Origin: Mytilinidion resinicola
Taxonomy: Eukaryota; Ascomycota; Dothideomycetes; Mytilinidiales; Mytilinidiaceae
Direction: 5' to 3'
Assembly: GCF_010093595.1 (NCBI RefSeq)
Contig: NW_022985450.1
Span: 107,083-171,082, forward strand
DNA: 64,000 nucleotides
Every line of letters starts with the position of its first letter. Within the stretch, counting starts at the first letter, position 1. The position numbers were made by a program, and so were the translations under genes. Of the stretch, positions 1-9,908 are shown in pieces. A model generated the notes under the pieces. It saw nothing but the letters and a program-made list of their open reading frames with translations, was not told the DNA's origin and ran no database searches.

Positions 1-327
1 CGACACGGTTGTCTGCAAGCCGTACAAGCAACCTGACGACGACGATCTGGGAGGATGGGGAAAGAGTCTGAGGAGCCAAACTGAACACCAGATCGAGAGC
101 TGGGGCCTTGACAACTGGCTGGCAGAGCGGAAGGTAGATGATCGGCTATGATGGGGATCAATCGCTTCACTTAAATATGACTGACCATTTCTAGAACAAA
201 CCTACTGTGTTTGGACCACCAGGAGGACCACCACGTGGAGGACCCCGTGAGTCAAATATAGCACCTCTTCTCGCTGGATCTAATTTACTAACAAAATGCA
301 GCCGGGTTTCCCCCGGCGAGCTTCTGA
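1..327 (+). CDS. 3' end of an unrecognised Gly/Pro-rich-tailed protein gene (5' truncated)
   Basis: The window opens inside an exon (frame from base 2). Splicing of two short introns, about 137-194 (weak GTAGAT donor, CTGAC branch, TAG acceptor) and 247-301 (GTGAGT donor, TACTAAC branch, CAG acceptor), keeps one frame and ends at TGA 325-327. The visible tail is acidic (PDDDDLGGWG), then a Trp-rich segment (WGLDNWLAER), then a Gly/Pro/Arg-rich end (FGPPGGPPRGG, finishing GFPPASF). Without splicing, the frame stops at 149-151. Only about 70 residues are visible and I do not recognise the family. The exon joins are inference from splice signals; the frame and composition are seen directly. Confidence 0.55.
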
Positions 328-954
328 GGCCGTCCGCCTGTTGGATTAGGTGGACCTCCGGGGGTACTCGGTTGGATGCGTCACCGATAACCAATAGGAA
401 TGGTTTTCTACCAATGGGAATGGTTCTTTACAAATACAACTTCATGGTTTTCACACTATCCAGTACCACGTGACACCCGACTCATCGGAGCCTTCCACTC
501 TTCTGCCACTGCTTGGGGTGCCTCACCATATTGACGAAGCGTAGCGCGTTAGACCATATTCCTAGTCTGTGTACACTAATTCGACGTTGTCTGAGGTGAC
601 TGAACGGGTTTATCAGTCGTTCAAAATGACTGACTTCCATCTCTTTCAATATACTGAAAACAACTTGAGCCACCACAAACAGCGGCAGGACAGGGTACGC
701 AAATCAAGATTAGCTAATGGTATACCAATAGATTTACCGAGGAAGTTCTCAATTAGAGCTCAAGGTGGCGAGGTCCAAAATGCTGTTGCCTGATCTGTTA
801 TTGAAAGGATCGGGGTTCTCGGAAATCATAGAGCAAGGCAGCAGCAAGCTCAAATAATTCAGCACTCGTCCACATTCGGTATATACTACGAGGCTAATCA
901 TTATTCCACCATCCACAATGAGCAAGAACCCCAAACCCTAACCTCCAATTGAAA
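328..954. other. intergenic region with decayed repeat-like DNA
   Basis: No convincing gene. Short open frames on both strands lack recognisable domains. A 19-base word at 504-522 (CTGCCACTGCTTGGGGTG core) recurs at about 9253-9271 with similar flanks, suggesting an old dispersed element. The last 100-200 bases would hold the promoter of the BTB gene starting at 955. Confidence 0.4.
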
Positions 955-1999
955 TGGAATCTTCAAGACCGCGGACGGAGACCTTCATGAGCGGTCTCGC
1001 AAGGTTCGTTCAACCTCTGAAAGAAAAGTCAATCTCGAACGTCAACTGCCGCCGAATAAACGCCATGACTTGTTCCATGGCCATTGCTAAATCCACCCAG
1101 TTTCCACAACTCTCCCCACTTCTCTGACGTGACCCTCCGCCTCCTCGACGCCTCCTCCGAGCCCGTATACTCTCTCCACGCGCACAAGCTGATCCTGAGC
1201 GCACAATCGCATTTCTTCGCAACCTTCTTCGACGACGAGATCCAGGTCCGCCCTCCCCTCGCTCAACTCATCACGTGAACTCACACATAGCCCACAGCAA
1301 CGATGGACCCCCCAAATTGACATCCACGACGACGACCCCACCGCCTTCCTCGCTATGTTGGAGTACCTGTACAGCGGATGCTACAGCATCCCCACGTCCC
1401 CATCCAGCTCACGCAGCTCATCCCCAATCGAACTCGCAGACCCAGACCCCCCCGCAACCGCCCTACTCTTCCACATCCGCCTCCACGCCCTCGCAACCAC
1501 CTACGCCATCCCCACCCTCCAAACCCTCTGCGCTACGAATTTCACCCTCGCCTCAACCCCCCCTTCCTCCCATTTCCCTACCCCCGCGTGGTTCACAGCG
1601 ATAGAGCTCCACTACACCCTCCTCCGCCTACCTTCCTCCGCTTCCTCGTCCCCATCGCCGGCGCTGGATCCTATGAGCCTCGCCATCGCGCGCCAGATCT
1701 ACGCACACCGCGCTGTGCTGCTTCAAGAGTCCAGTTTGGAGGTGAGGGTGATGTTGAAGGAGTTATTGGTGCGATTTCCGCGGCTGGGCGTAGATGTTGC
1801 GGGTGAGGCGAGGAGAGCGTGGAAGGAGAGGCCGAGGGGGGGGACGTTGGGGGCGTGCGGGGGGTGTGGGAGGTGGGTGGTGGCGGGTTGGGGGGAGGCG
1901 GGGGTTTGTTGGAGGTGTGGGGAGGGTATTGGGAATAGGGAGGGAGGGAAGAAGGGGTGTGGATTTGGGAGGAGGAGGGGTTTTGGGCTGGGGAGGTAG
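955..1999 (+). CDS. BTB/POZ domain protein
   Basis: Three exons: 955-1004, 1101-1245, 1298-1999 (introns 96 and 52 nt), giving about 298 aa. The start at ATG 955 is chosen because its exon joins in phase to the BTB start; ATG 988 (MSGLASFHNS after splicing) is an alternative. The N-terminal ~100 residues form a BTB domain: HFSDVTLRLL, HAHKLILSAQSHFFATFF, then across intron 2 the hallmark AMLEYLYSGCYS. BTB domains mediate dimerisation and often act as cullin-3 adaptors. The C-terminus carries a Cys-rich CGGCG...CWRCG pair resembling a small zinc ribbon, common at the end of fungal BTB proteins, followed by a low-complexity Gly/Arg tail from a G-rich sequence. Partner and role are unknown. Confidence 0.85.
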
Positions 2000-2240
2000 A
2001 GGGGGGCTTAAGGGGAGGAGTGAGGGGTGAGAGGTGAGATGGTGGCAGTGGTAATGTTTAATGTGTAATCGTAATGTCTGGTAGTAATGTTTCAGCAATG
2101 ATAAAAGGGTTAATGACTTTATCATGATTCGCTACAACCAGCAGAGTTTTGTTCTTCGTTATTGAGCATAGGTAAATGATGCGAAATGGCTCAGACCTGT
2201 TCCCTTAAAATCCCAAACTCCTATCTCCTTACTCAAGCCT

Positions 2241-5200
2241 TTACACCTCCTTTGGCAAAACCGTCCACCTACCCAAAAGCACGTCCACAATATCCTCTTC
2301 TTCCTCTTCTCCATATCCCGTTTCATCTCCAACAGTCATACTCCCGCGAGAGTACGCCAATACAGGCCCAAGCACGCCCTGTCCGCAGTCTTTGACCAAA
2401 TCGCGTTCCGTCACCACCATCTTATCCCCACTCTCCTGGTCTCCTTCAGTATCAATTCTCCGTCGTTTGAGACCACCCTCAAAGACAGAGCTTTCCTCTA
2501 CCTCCAGCTCCGCCATCCTCTTCTTCCCCTTCCCATCCTTCTCCACCTCTTCCCCGCGAACCCCAGCAATCTCATCCAGCCTCACAGGCGTCAATACCCG
2601 GCGATCATATCGTATCGACCCAGGGTCCTCGTTAGAGCCAGAAAGGTTGCGGTCGTCGATATTCAAGTCGCGTAGACCGCTGTCCTCCATGCCGAATTCT
2701 TGCTCTGAGAGAACGCTGGCGTCGAAGCTCTGGTGCTGGGGATGGGCCGATGTGCTCTTTTCCACGGTTGAAGGGCTTTCCGTGTGAGGCTTGAACGGCG
2801 CCACGTTCCCGGCAAGAGCTCCGCTGCTGGTCCCCACGTTCTGAACTAGCTCGGCTGCACGTGCGGTGGCGAAAACAGTATTCGGTTCGTGGCTTACAGG
2901 CGGCTCACTCGGGGTAAGTTTTAGACGGTCATATTTGACTTGACCAAAGACGGGTTGGGGAACGGGCTCTTGAGGTGTTGGATCCATCACGTCGGAGAAG
3001 CCAGACGCCACTCTTTTGTTCGCACCTTTCCCCTTTTCAACGTAGCTCTGGACTCGTTGGCGGAACCCCTTCATCCCTGGTGAAGAGACAGTCCTGGGAG
3101 ATGACGTTACTTCCCTAGTGAGTTTCGCGTAATGAAGCGGATCATCGTCTAATAGTTCGACGTCCTCAGTCTTGTTCCTCTTTGCTGCCTCTTGCAGAAC
3201 CCTTTTCTCATCAGAGGAAAGGTGAGAATGGGAGCTCAGATGGCTGCGGAGGGAATCCGCCTGCACGAAACGGCGTGGACAGAAGGAACATTGGAACATC
3301 TTCGCGCAAGCTTCGCGCTCTGGACTAGGTTCACAATAGCCAGCGTTGCTAGCCGAGGAGCTCATCGCAGAGTCATAGGTATGTCCGCCTCCATTGCGGG
3401 CGACTATCCCTTTCGGCACACTGCCAAAGCCACGGTCAAACGGTGACGACACGACAGAGCTGCTGCCATGACTTGAATGAGATGTAGACGGGTAGGGTAC
3501 TAGCGTTTCGGAATTTCCAGCCAGGAGGGGAGAGAATTCTGTTTCTTTTACGTCTGTATCTACGCGGAGGTCGTCTTCGGGCATACCGGTACGACGGATA
3601 TGCAAAGTCTGGGAGGGATCGAATATAGCTGCGCTACCAAAGCTAGTGGGATTCTTCCCTTTCGATATTTCTGCTACTTCTGGCCAAGATTTCTGTGCGT
3701 CTTCAACGTGGAGAAAGGAGTCAAAATCAAAGTTTTCAAGCACATCAGGCCCATCAATCGGCGGGAAGTCGAGATCGGTGAACTCGTCATTGTCAGTCAT
3801 ATTGTCAACCGCCTGGAAAGATAGTCTTACCTCTGCAGGGTCAGCTCCAAATGGCGCACCAGATTTGTCCATGAGGCTTTGCTGTACTGGCGGCGCAGGG
3901 GCCGCAACAAACGTTTTCGCTTCCTCAAACGCCTTCTCAGACTGATCAGGCACGGCGTTATTATCAGCGGATGTCGAGGGAGCTTTGAGAATAGCCGATG
4001 ACTCAAGGTGATCCGTATCCGTGTCAGGCGTCGCTCTCAGCCCAGGTAGCTCGGGGACGAGTTTTCTGCGAGAAAGGCCATTCATTTCCTCATCTTCCTC
4101 ACTAATGACATCGTTGTCTTGCTCCTTGACTTCATCACATTCCATTTCGTCAGGGTACAGATCCTTTTGACTTTCGTCGTCATCCTCATCATCGGAAGTC
4201 TCCGTTTCGGTCCCTATAGTCTGCATACGCTCGAAGAGGGCGATAGTAGAGTTACGGAACAGGTCCGGAGTTTCTTCTCGACCTACGTCGAGGTCTTTTG
4301 ATGTCAGGGCGTCGTTTTTGACCAGTGAGTAACGCCACTCGTACTGGGATTCTGCCATCTGGAAAGGAGGCAACATTTGGTTCGGGTTTTGCCCTTGCGG
4401 TGTCGCATCCTGGCCGTTGAGAAGCGTTTCGACCGGTTCTAAAAGCGCGATTGTTAGCTCCTGTAAGTGTTAATCAAAGAGTGACAGCTGGTAGCACATA
4501 CTCAAACGGGTTTCCAAGCTCTTAACATATCCGCGCTTTGGTCCGCCCTTCTGGCGAACTTCAACGTAGGCACATCCATGACCAAGTTTGTTGCACGTGC
4601 CGCAGGTGGGCTTCGCGCCATCGCAGCGTAGCTTTTTCTTCCGACATATTGTACACGCTTCACGTTTGACACTCCTACAGATTGTGCGCTTGTCGGGGTC
4701 ACTGTATGGACGCTTCCGCGTCCTGTTAGGGAATTGGTGACCCTCCATCGCGATAACTCCAATCATTGACTCTATAGTACCCGGCTCGGCATTGCCGCTA
4801 TAAGCCGCTGAATTATTCGAGTCTTGGGATAGCATGGCTCCATTCGGCGAGCTGGAGAGCTGCGCGGCCTCGTGCACTGGTTCTACTCGCGCCGCCATCA
4901 TGCGTTTCTTGTTTTGTTGCTCAAGAAGCCGGAGTTGCATTTGATAGCCTTGCTCATGGCCATCGGATTGGACGGCAGCGTCAGGCTCTTGTCTATTCAT
5001 CGTATAGGGTCTCATGCCTCCTTGCTCAGGAGCCCGGAGCATTTCTGTATACTCCACTAGCCTATGATTTTGGGATTGGGCATCTGTGTCTGACTTTTGT
5101 GATAGTTGAGTAGGCTCCTCCTCGCGACGCGAAGGAGGTAAGCTACCGCTTTGGGATAGGTAATTAGCAAGGATAGCCTTTTGATATTGCGTTAGTCCTC

Positions 5201-7171
5201 GTTTCTGGGTGCCTTCATCTAGGTTGACGCGTTTGTGCCCTGCCATCTGGAGACGTTTCCTGTTTTGATCTTCGAGGAGCATCAATTGCGTTTCATAGTC
5301 TTGAAATGCTTGGGGTTGGGCGCCTCCGGACTGGACTCCAGTTACTCGCAAGCCTGACGTAGGTAGGGGAGACCTTTGCCATGGGCCCTGCGATGCAGCT
5401 TGGGCGAGTTTAGAGGAAGAGCCTAGATCTTGAGAACTCTGAAGAGGTTCAATTTTATGGTTGGAATCAAGTTCCTGGCCTGTCATGGTTTCATCTTGTT
5501 GGCTTTCCTTGGAGCCAGTAGTGTTGAAGTTCCTGAGTTGATTACATTAGCGATGTGTCATTCAGCCAAAATAGAGCTCAAAGGTCTTACCCAACATCGA
5601 ATCCTCCAGTAGAGGCTCCATGCAGTCTCTTCCGACTGTGCTCATCTGCGGCACCCTGATTCCACACGGGCACGTCTGACTCAGCACTAGGTGGAGGGTA
5701 GAAACCCGGGGGTGCGTTCATTTGTTTAGCTGCGGCGATTTGTCTCTTCGTAGGGTGCTCGAGAATCATAAGGGACATCTGATAGTCGCGGAGCGCCTGA
5801 TTCACAGGTTGGGGCCCGTACTGAGCCGCCTTTGCTTCCTCTTGCTGTTGAGTTTCCTTGAGGTGCTTCTTCATAGGACCGGGATATGCGTAAGAATAGT
5901 TTGGAGAGCCATTCCATGGGTTGCTAAAATCGATGCCGTTGTAGGTGGTCATGCTATCGTGGGCACCTGTAGGGATAGCAACTGACTGTTGCCGAGTGGA
6001 CGCACCGTAGGCTCGGTGTTGCTTGGTGGCACTATTGTAATCACATTAGCAGTTGTCCTAAGATGGTCACAGGACAAAGAAAGACAAAGGACGGTTTCAG
6101 GTGGTTATTACTGCCAGGTGTTGCTCCAGACTGAAACTCACTTGGTAGACGGACGAAGAAAAGGACCGGATTTTGACGTAACAGTCTGAGGAGTAAGGAA
6201 TTGAGCGGCTTTATACCTCGAGTCTGTGGTCTGTTCTTGCATGGGAGAGACAGAAACCGGGAGATAAGTACTCGGGTTGTCGTGAGTCCGTGACACTGCA
6301 TCCATTGGATGAGAAGACGACATCGAGGGCGAGTGCTCTTGAAGCATGTGATTTGATAGCAGCGGGTTTCCTTGCGACGGTGGCATTGGTGAAGTCTGTT
6401 GATACGATGGGTATGTTCGCGTTTGCTGGGTCGGCATTGGTATCGACGTGATAGCGCCAGGCAAGCTAGAATCGTTGCGACTACTTGACGGAGGATGATC
6501 CACTCCTTGCACATCTTCTATTCGTACCATCTTCAACCGATTCCTATTCTCCTGAGGCCCACCACAAATTAGCTTCATCTGATACTCGTGTAAAGCATGA
6601 TCCCTAGCTTGAATATCCATCCGGGTCTGGGTGTCGCCACTCGCATTCTCGTAAGCGTCGGCTACCTCATGGTCTAGCGTAGCGCTTGAATTCGATGTGC
6701 TCCTCCTCCGAACTTTGCCCTCAGGCGGAGATTCCAGGTTATGACGCTCCATCCTTCGTTTGAGAATACGATGGAACTGCTTAGGATTGACGTATAGGGG
6801 TGGCGCTTCTACTGGCCTATTCTTTATATCCGTGGTCGCAGTTCCGTGATTTTCAGATGAATCGAAGCCCTGAGGTTCCACAAAGGTCATAGGAAACTCG
6901 TCATCGCCCGATGCACCCGCCAAGAATGAATCAAAGTCAAAGTTTGCGAGAACATCGGATTCATCCACATCGGCAGAGTCGAGACTGGGTACACTAGTAT
7001 TTCCCTTCGAAAAAGGCGGATTGATCGGCGTCAACGGCATTGAAGGCGTAGGAATTGGCTGGGACGCTGTATGCTGCATCGCCATTTGTTGTTGCATTTG
7101 CTGGGTTGCCTTCTGAGCAGTCTGTTGAGTAGCCTGAGCCTGAGTCTGAGCCCGAGCCCGAGCCTGAGCCT

Positions 7172-7224
<53 letters not shown>

Positions 7225-8800
7225 GATTCTTGCTGCATTTGCATTCGCATCATCATTTGTCGCTGCTGCTGCTGCATTTGGAGATGCCATGTCGTGTGTA
7301 GAGTGACACTCTCACCAAGGTTTTCCTGTGGAGCAGCCATCTGTTCAGGGTTGCTCTGATTAATCCATTGGGAAATCCCCATGCGCGTACCACTTTGCTG
7401 TTGTTGCATCATTGTTTGGCCCTGTGCCCGCACCTTTGCGGCCATAGGCAGAGGTTGTATCTGCTGCTCAATAAAGGGATGTGTTTGTGGCTCCATCTGC
7501 TGGAGATATCGCGCTGCGTCGCCATGTTTTTGATATCCTAGGTCAGCCGGAGGTTTCTGAGCATGTTTTGGTTGTTGCAATTGCTGCAGATGCTGTCGTG
7601 CTTGTTGCTGCTGAGTTTTCGGGTGATAGTTTTCTTGTCTCATAGCGAAAGCTTCTCCTGGCTCTCCAGCATGTTTAACAGGCAACGGAACAACATCCAT
7701 GGTAACGAGCGAGTCTATCGAAGGTAAAGTCTGCTGCTGCGCATATGGTAGAGCAGAACCAGGGTGATGATTGGCAATGGCATCCTTCGCCTTGTCTCTA
7801 CTAGGCTCTCGGAGCACATCATTCTCAATCTTCGCGCGAAATCTGTGGTAGGCCTTGTGAAGCTGACGCTTGGAACGGCGGGCGGATGTGGCCTCCTCAA
7901 CAAGGTTCCGGACAGACTCAATGCTCCTCAGGAGCTTTTGGACATGCTCAGTGCATTTTGAGAGATCCTCTGCGCTAATCGGTTCGTCTTCGCTGCCGGA
8001 GTCAGATCCGCCAATGGTGTCGTCGGAATCGTCGGACAGAGGGTCAGGGGTGTTCTCTTTCGTAGGAACTACCTTCTTGATCGATGCAAATGCTGCCGAA
8101 GGTGGATGTGTGATAAGGTTGATTGTGGAAGTCCTTGATGGATTTGTCGAACCGTGAAGGGTTTCGGAGTCGTCCAAAGAGATGTTATCGAGCTTCTTCT
8201 CCAACATGTTGAGGTTCTCCAATGATTGTTGATGACGTTTGTGAAGAGCGCGGATGTTCTCTCGCTCCTCACGAAGCAGGGAGGCTTCTTTTCTATGAAG
8301 AGTTAGAAGATGTTTGGGCAGACACGACGAATGACGAACCCTCTGGCCCTATCTCCGGCAAACGAGAGCACCTTGAGAAGAAGCAAAAGACTCGTCTTTA
8401 GACTATCCAATCGTCTTCTCATCAACTCAACTCTTTGCTCCTTGAGCGGCCAGGCCAGCCGGCCGAGAGTAGTGATGGTTTTCTTTCCATCTTTTCCAAT
8501 CTTAGTTCGCTTCTCAACGACCTGGCGAATATCACTAAAGACAGTCTCGCACCGTTTCAAGATATTTTCTGCATCGTTGAGAGCTGCTTTAGAAGCTAAG
8601 CATTTCGTGTCTTCCTCTTTTAGGACGTTTCCAACGCTATTTAGCACGTTGGCAGTGAGAGCAACGTCACCAGCGATATCGGTGATATCTTGATCTGCGC
8701 GTGAGGCTGATTCTGCGAATGTGTATAGCGTAGTAGAGAGTTTAACACCGGCACCTGCAATACCAATGATTGACGCCGTAAGCCCTACCAATTCTGCCAT
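2241..8800 (-). CDS. giant composite regulator: STAND-type N-terminal domain, half NF-YA motif, Zn2Cys6 and C2H2
   Basis: Five minus-strand exons join in phase: 8800-8340, 8292-6142, 6031-5591, 5532-4502, 4438-2241 (introns 47, 110, 58 and 63 nt with GTTCGT/GTGAGT/GTAAGA/GTATGT donors). The product is about 2093 aa. Order: residues 1-~155 resemble the fungal STAND-protein N-terminal helical domain (MAELVGLTASIIGIAGAG start); Gln-rich and Gln-Ala repeats near 510-540; DVLANFDFDSFL near 604; an NF-YA subunit-interaction-like helix near 648-674 (PLYVNPKQFHRILKRR) without the DNA-contact half; four copies of a YQMQLxLLExxNKKR-type motif near 723, 955, 1098 and 1214; Zn2Cys6 near 1311-1339 (CTICRKKKLRC) with a KRGYVKSLETRL linker; a second FDFDSFL near 1593; a C2H2 finger near 1744-1765 (CSFCPRRF). 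Probably nuclear DNA-binding. It could instead be two or three adjacent genes; phase continuity argues for one. Transcript data would settle it. Confidence 0.72.
7132..7224. repeat. hexanucleotide GCCTGA microsatellite coding Gln-Ala repeats
   Basis: About fifteen near-perfect copies of a 6-base unit (GCCTGA with GCCCGA variants on the plus strand). It lies inside exon 2 of the giant regulator and encodes alternating Gln-Ala/Arg on the minus strand. Because the unit is six bases, length changes would not shift the frame. The same tract creates false Ser-Gly and Leu-Ser open frames in other phases. Confidence 0.95.
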
Positions 8801-9908
8801 GGTGATCGGGCTGCAGCTGTGAATGTGGCGCTGTCGACGGGACGATGGCGGCAGCTAGGAGCTCCTAACCCAACATTGTAAAGGCAAAGACACACTAAGA
8901 GACATTCGATTCACACTGAATGGAAGTAAACTGGAGATTGATAGCATTCTAGGAAATCAAGACGCGGGGGAGAGAGCTGAGACGTTGGAAAGGCTGGGGC
9001 TGTGCAGTCCGAACTTGATGCCTGGCGCCTCAATGCAGTGCAACACCCACATGATCAAACCGTATGTGAGTTTTCGAAAAACTGCAGTAATGGCATTCCG
9101 ATAAGTGACCTATTTTCCTACAGCTTTTTGTAAACAGCTTTGCGGTTTGAGGCGTGGGGTTGCGAAGTCTTGGCAAAAGTGGGATGCAGGCACGCGGGGC
9201 ATGAGAAAGGTGGCACTCTAATTCTAGGACAAGCTGTCTCGTGGGTACACTTGTCTGCCACTGCTTGGGGTGTTTCAATACATTTTCAAAAAATATAAAC
9301 GGGATAGAAGCTCTTCGCTCTGCGATATGTAGAAACTTGTTGAAGCACTTCAAGCAGTAGTAGACAGGTGCACCTATGAGACAGCGTGGTTGATGAGTAT
9401 CAACAGAACGTGGTAGTCCACAAACCCGTGAACTGTATACACACTATTCCTGTGCTTGTGTACGCTTGTTTAGCACCGCTTGAGGTCCTCTGGTATGTTA
9501 TAATTATTCGGAATACCAGTTCTGGCATTTGTGACAGCTCACCGAGCCACCTCAGACGGTGTTGAAATGCTTGAGTGTGCCACTTTTTTCATGCCCCGCG
9601 TGGCAGGTGAGACGGAAGGCAGTGGCGAGCACTCGAGACGTCCTTCGCCATGCCAACGCTGCTATGGATCCGCTCCAACCTCAATATAGCTTGATATTGC
9701 ATCATACAAAAGACTGTATCACATCTAGCTGCTGCAGTCGCTCCGGACGTCCTGTTATTTGCTCCTTTGTGGCCTCTGAGCCCCATCCCACTGACTCACC
9801 AGCGACTCATCCCTCCAGCACTCTAGAGCTTACCTGACTGCGCGCATTAAGTCTACGCCTCGTTGCCAGCATATAAGGCATCACGGGACCCTCCCTCCAA
9901 CAGCAGAC
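8801..9908. other. divergent intergenic region holding a MITE-like element
   Basis: It separates the giant regulator (minus) from the LRR-like gene (plus). No gene is supported. It contains the imperfect inverted-repeat element listed at 9187-9601, and sequence shared with the 480-620 region. The two flanking promoters must lie in roughly 8801-9000 and 9650-9908; an AT-rich TATAA-like word (ATATAAGG) sits at about 9871. Confidence 0.5.
9187..9601. mobile_element. MITE-like inverted-repeat element (degenerate)
   Basis: A segment near 9188-9213 (CACGCGGGGCATGAGAAAGG onward) is the reverse complement, with about two mismatches in 26, of the segment near 9575-9600. The arms enclose about 360 bases with no coding capacity. 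Inside, a CACCCCAAGCAGTGGCAGA-type word occurs in forward, inverted and degraded forms (9253-9271, about 9343-9364, about 9473-9490), mostly differing by C/T or G/A transitions. No clear target-site duplication was identified. The element class is inferred from structure only. Confidence 0.5.

Noticed and set aside
1763..2125. Minus-strand His/Pro/Leu-rich frame
   Set aside because: It is antisense to the G-rich 3' end of the BTB gene, with no domain.
6994..7301. Ser-Gly and Leu-Ser repeat open frames (minus 6994-7290, plus 7071-7301)
   Set aside because: They are other-phase readings of the GCCTGA tract inside the giant regulator exon.
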